Positions 7,878 to 8,209 of a stretch of 8,209 nucleotides of DNA are shown here, one piece after another. Position 1 is the stretch's first letter, and each line of letters starts with the position of its first letter. Both the position numbers and the translations under genes were made by a program. Source of the stretch: UBA4717 sp002404395 (GTDB taxonomy: Bacteria > Bacillota > Clostridia > Oscillospirales > CAG-272); contig CALFNW010000037.1 in the NCBI GenBank assembly GCA_937902275.1, positions 1-8,209 on the forward strand, given 5' to 3'. Under the pieces are notes generated by a model. It was given only the letters and a program-made list of their open reading frames with translations, searched no databases and had not been told where the DNA came from.

Positions 7878-7902
7878 ACAATTGTGTGGTTAAAAACAGC
7901 AT
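7840..7902 (-). CDS. Putative 20-residue leader peptide of the MATE gene
   Basis: The ORF runs from ATG 7902-7900 to TAA 7842-7840 and encodes MLFLTTQLCRTIVWFFVLQF. AAGG lies 7 bases before the ATG, a modest but well-spaced ribosome site. The ORF starts about 36 bases after the predicted transcription start. Codons 4-9 form the left arm of the intrinsic terminator and codons 11-15 the right arm, so ribosome position on this ORF would decide whether the terminator can fold. The peptide is hydrophobic and resembles no family I recognise; its function is likely to be translated or stalled on, not to act as a protein. It lies in a different frame from the MATE gene. Similar leader ORFs are known before ribosome-protection, Erm and some ABC drug-resistance genes in Firmicutes. 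Not experimentally supported here. Confidence 0.65.
   Translation of the reverse strand: MLFLTTQLCRTIVWFFVLQF
7855..7891 (-). terminator. Intrinsic terminator (attenuator) inside the MATE leader
   Basis: On the - strand AACCACACAATTGT (7891-7878) pairs perfectly over 14 bases with ACAATTGTGTGGTT (7872-7859) around the loop GCAGA. A run of six T (7860-7855) follows. This is a textbook rho-independent terminator, placed between the MATE promoter and the MATE ribosome site, where it would stop transcription before the gene unless it is prevented from folding. Confidence 0.88.
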
Positions 7903-7944
7903 AGATGAGCCTTGAAAACACCACTACATTAATTTTGTAATTTT

Positions 7945-7973
7945 ATTATATCACAGAAAAGTTGATTTTGCAA
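7945..7973 (-). promoter_or_regulatory. Sigma-A-type promoter of the MATE leader
   Basis: On the - strand, -35 TTGCAA (7973-7968, 4 of 6 matches to consensus), a 17-base spacer, and a perfect -10 TATAAT (7950-7945) preceded by TGTGA, close to an extended -10. The predicted start is near 7938, giving a leader of about 113 bases before the MATE ATG. Confidence 0.85.
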
Positions 7974-8047
7974 TATATTAAGCCTGATTTTAGCGTTTTG
8001 TACTATAATTTTTCGCTACTAAAGCCGATTTCGGTAAATTTATGATC
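7974..8047. other. Short AT-rich spacer between the divergent promoters
   Basis: No gene is visible here. The stretch contains a small CCGA/TCGG hairpin (8025-8034), a TAGCG/CGCTA pair (7991-7995 with 8014-8018) and a loose direct repeat, AAGCCTGATTT and AAGCCGATTT. These are weak; I assign no function. Confidence 0.4.
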
Positions 8048-8076
8048 TTGACAAAATCAAAAAAGAGGTATATAAT
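8048..8076 (+). promoter_or_regulatory. Consensus sigma-A promoter of the Fur-like gene
   Basis: TTGACA (8048-8053), a 17-base spacer and TATAAT (8071-8076) match the vegetative consensus at all twelve positions. The predicted start is near 8083, inside the operator described next. Such a strong promoter in front of a regulator gene suggests that it is held down by repression. Confidence 0.92.
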
Positions 8077-8079
8077 ATG

Positions 8080-8100
8080 ATTTGCGAATGATTTGCAAAT
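8080..8100 (+). promoter_or_regulatory. 10-1-10 inverted-repeat operator, likely autoregulatory
   Basis: ATTTGCGAAT, one G, then ATTTGCAAAT form an inverted repeat with 9 of 10 matching positions around base 8090. Each half is also nearly or fully palindromic in itself. It lies 3 bases after the -10 box, over the predicted transcription start, and before GGAGG at 8102-8106. The spacing resembles the 7-1-7 or 9-1-9 boxes of Fur-family proteins, fitting the gene that follows. Confidence 0.72.
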
Positions 8101-8114
8101 TGGAGGTGTGTTGA

Positions 8115-8209
8115 GTGTCAAAGTATATGACAAGGCAAAGGAAAATACTTTTGAATTTTTTATCAAAACATACCGACGAAACGCTTTCCGCAAGGCAGAT
8201 AGCGGACGC
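8115..8209 (+). CDS. Fur-family transcriptional regulator (probable), N-terminal 31 residues only
   Basis: The GTG at 8115 follows GGAGG by 8 bases and opens a frame to the window edge: MSKYMTRQRKILLNFLSKH, then TDETLSARQIAD. The TRQRK-(x)-LL-x-FL-x-KH helix followed by SA-x-Q-IAD is the start of the winged-helix DNA-binding domain as seen in Fur, Zur and PerR relatives. The metal-binding and dimerisation parts lie beyond the window, so the metal or signal cannot be named. The ATG four codons later is 20 bases from GGAGG, too far to be preferred. A consensus promoter and a Fur-like inverted repeat lie just upstream, which supports the family call and points to autorepression. It could still be another winged-helix regulator. 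It is divergent from the MATE gene, with 289 bases between the two start codons. Confidence 0.65.
   Translation, partial: MSKYMTRQRKILLNFLSKHTDETLSARQIAD

Noticed and set aside
7826..7924. 33-residue N-terminal extension of the MATE protein from GTG 7924
   Set aside because: It would translate through the terminator hairpin, has no ribosome site, and the ATG at 7825 has an ideal AGGAGG and gives the usual family start.
7924..7929. ATG-TAG start-stop pair near the 5' end of the MATE leader
   Set aside because: It has no ribosome site and lies only about 9 bases from the predicted transcript start; more likely chance in AT-rich DNA.
8043..8081. Short ORF starting ATGATCTTGACA
   Set aside because: It lies within the promoter itself, upstream of the predicted transcription start.
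1..8209. CRISPR array, tRNA, rRNA, insertion sequence ends or a known riboswitch
   Set aside because: No regularly spaced DNA repeats, cloverleaf, transposase frame or conserved aptamer pattern was found on either strand.

Overview
The window looks like a chromosomal stretch of a gut-type Clostridia bacterium (Bacillota, perhaps Oscillospiraceae or a relative). The evidence is a giant multi-Ig surface protein ending in an InlB B-repeat and a copper-amine-oxidase-N-like stalk domain, a helix-turn-helix gene of the conjugative-transposon type, strong AGGAGG ribosome-binding sites and near-consensus sigma-A promoters. The taxonomic guess is inference from protein style only.

Layout. (1) Positions 1-6186, + strand: the 3' part of one very large surface or secreted protein gene. 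The reading frame is open to the left edge, and the first ~70 residues align with the end of an internal repeat module, so the true start lies upstream. (2) About 6203-6231: a 13-bp hairpin at the convergent junction. (3) 6175-6492, - strand: a small HTH_16-type gene whose tail looks degraded. (4) 6482-7825, - strand: a complete 447-residue MATE-family efflux transporter that overlaps the HTH gene start by 11 bases. (5) 7826-8114: a dense divergent control region. On the - strand it holds a promoter, a 20-codon leader ORF, an intrinsic terminator inside that ORF, and the MATE ribosome-binding site directly on the leader stop codon. On the + strand it holds a consensus promoter and a 10-1-10 inverted-repeat operator. 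(6) 8115 to the right edge, + strand: the first 31 codons of a probable Fur-family regulator.

How the parts may work together. The MATE leader has the architecture of ribosome-mediated transcription attenuation: a stalled ribosome on the leader ORF would mask the left arm of the terminator and let RNA polymerase reach the pump gene. This fits a drug pump induced by translation inhibitors and is the most interesting system here. The Fur-like gene appears autoregulated through the operator just after its -10 box. The surface protein gene is an apparently independent neighbour, and its base composition changes sharply along its length, which suggests mosaic assembly.
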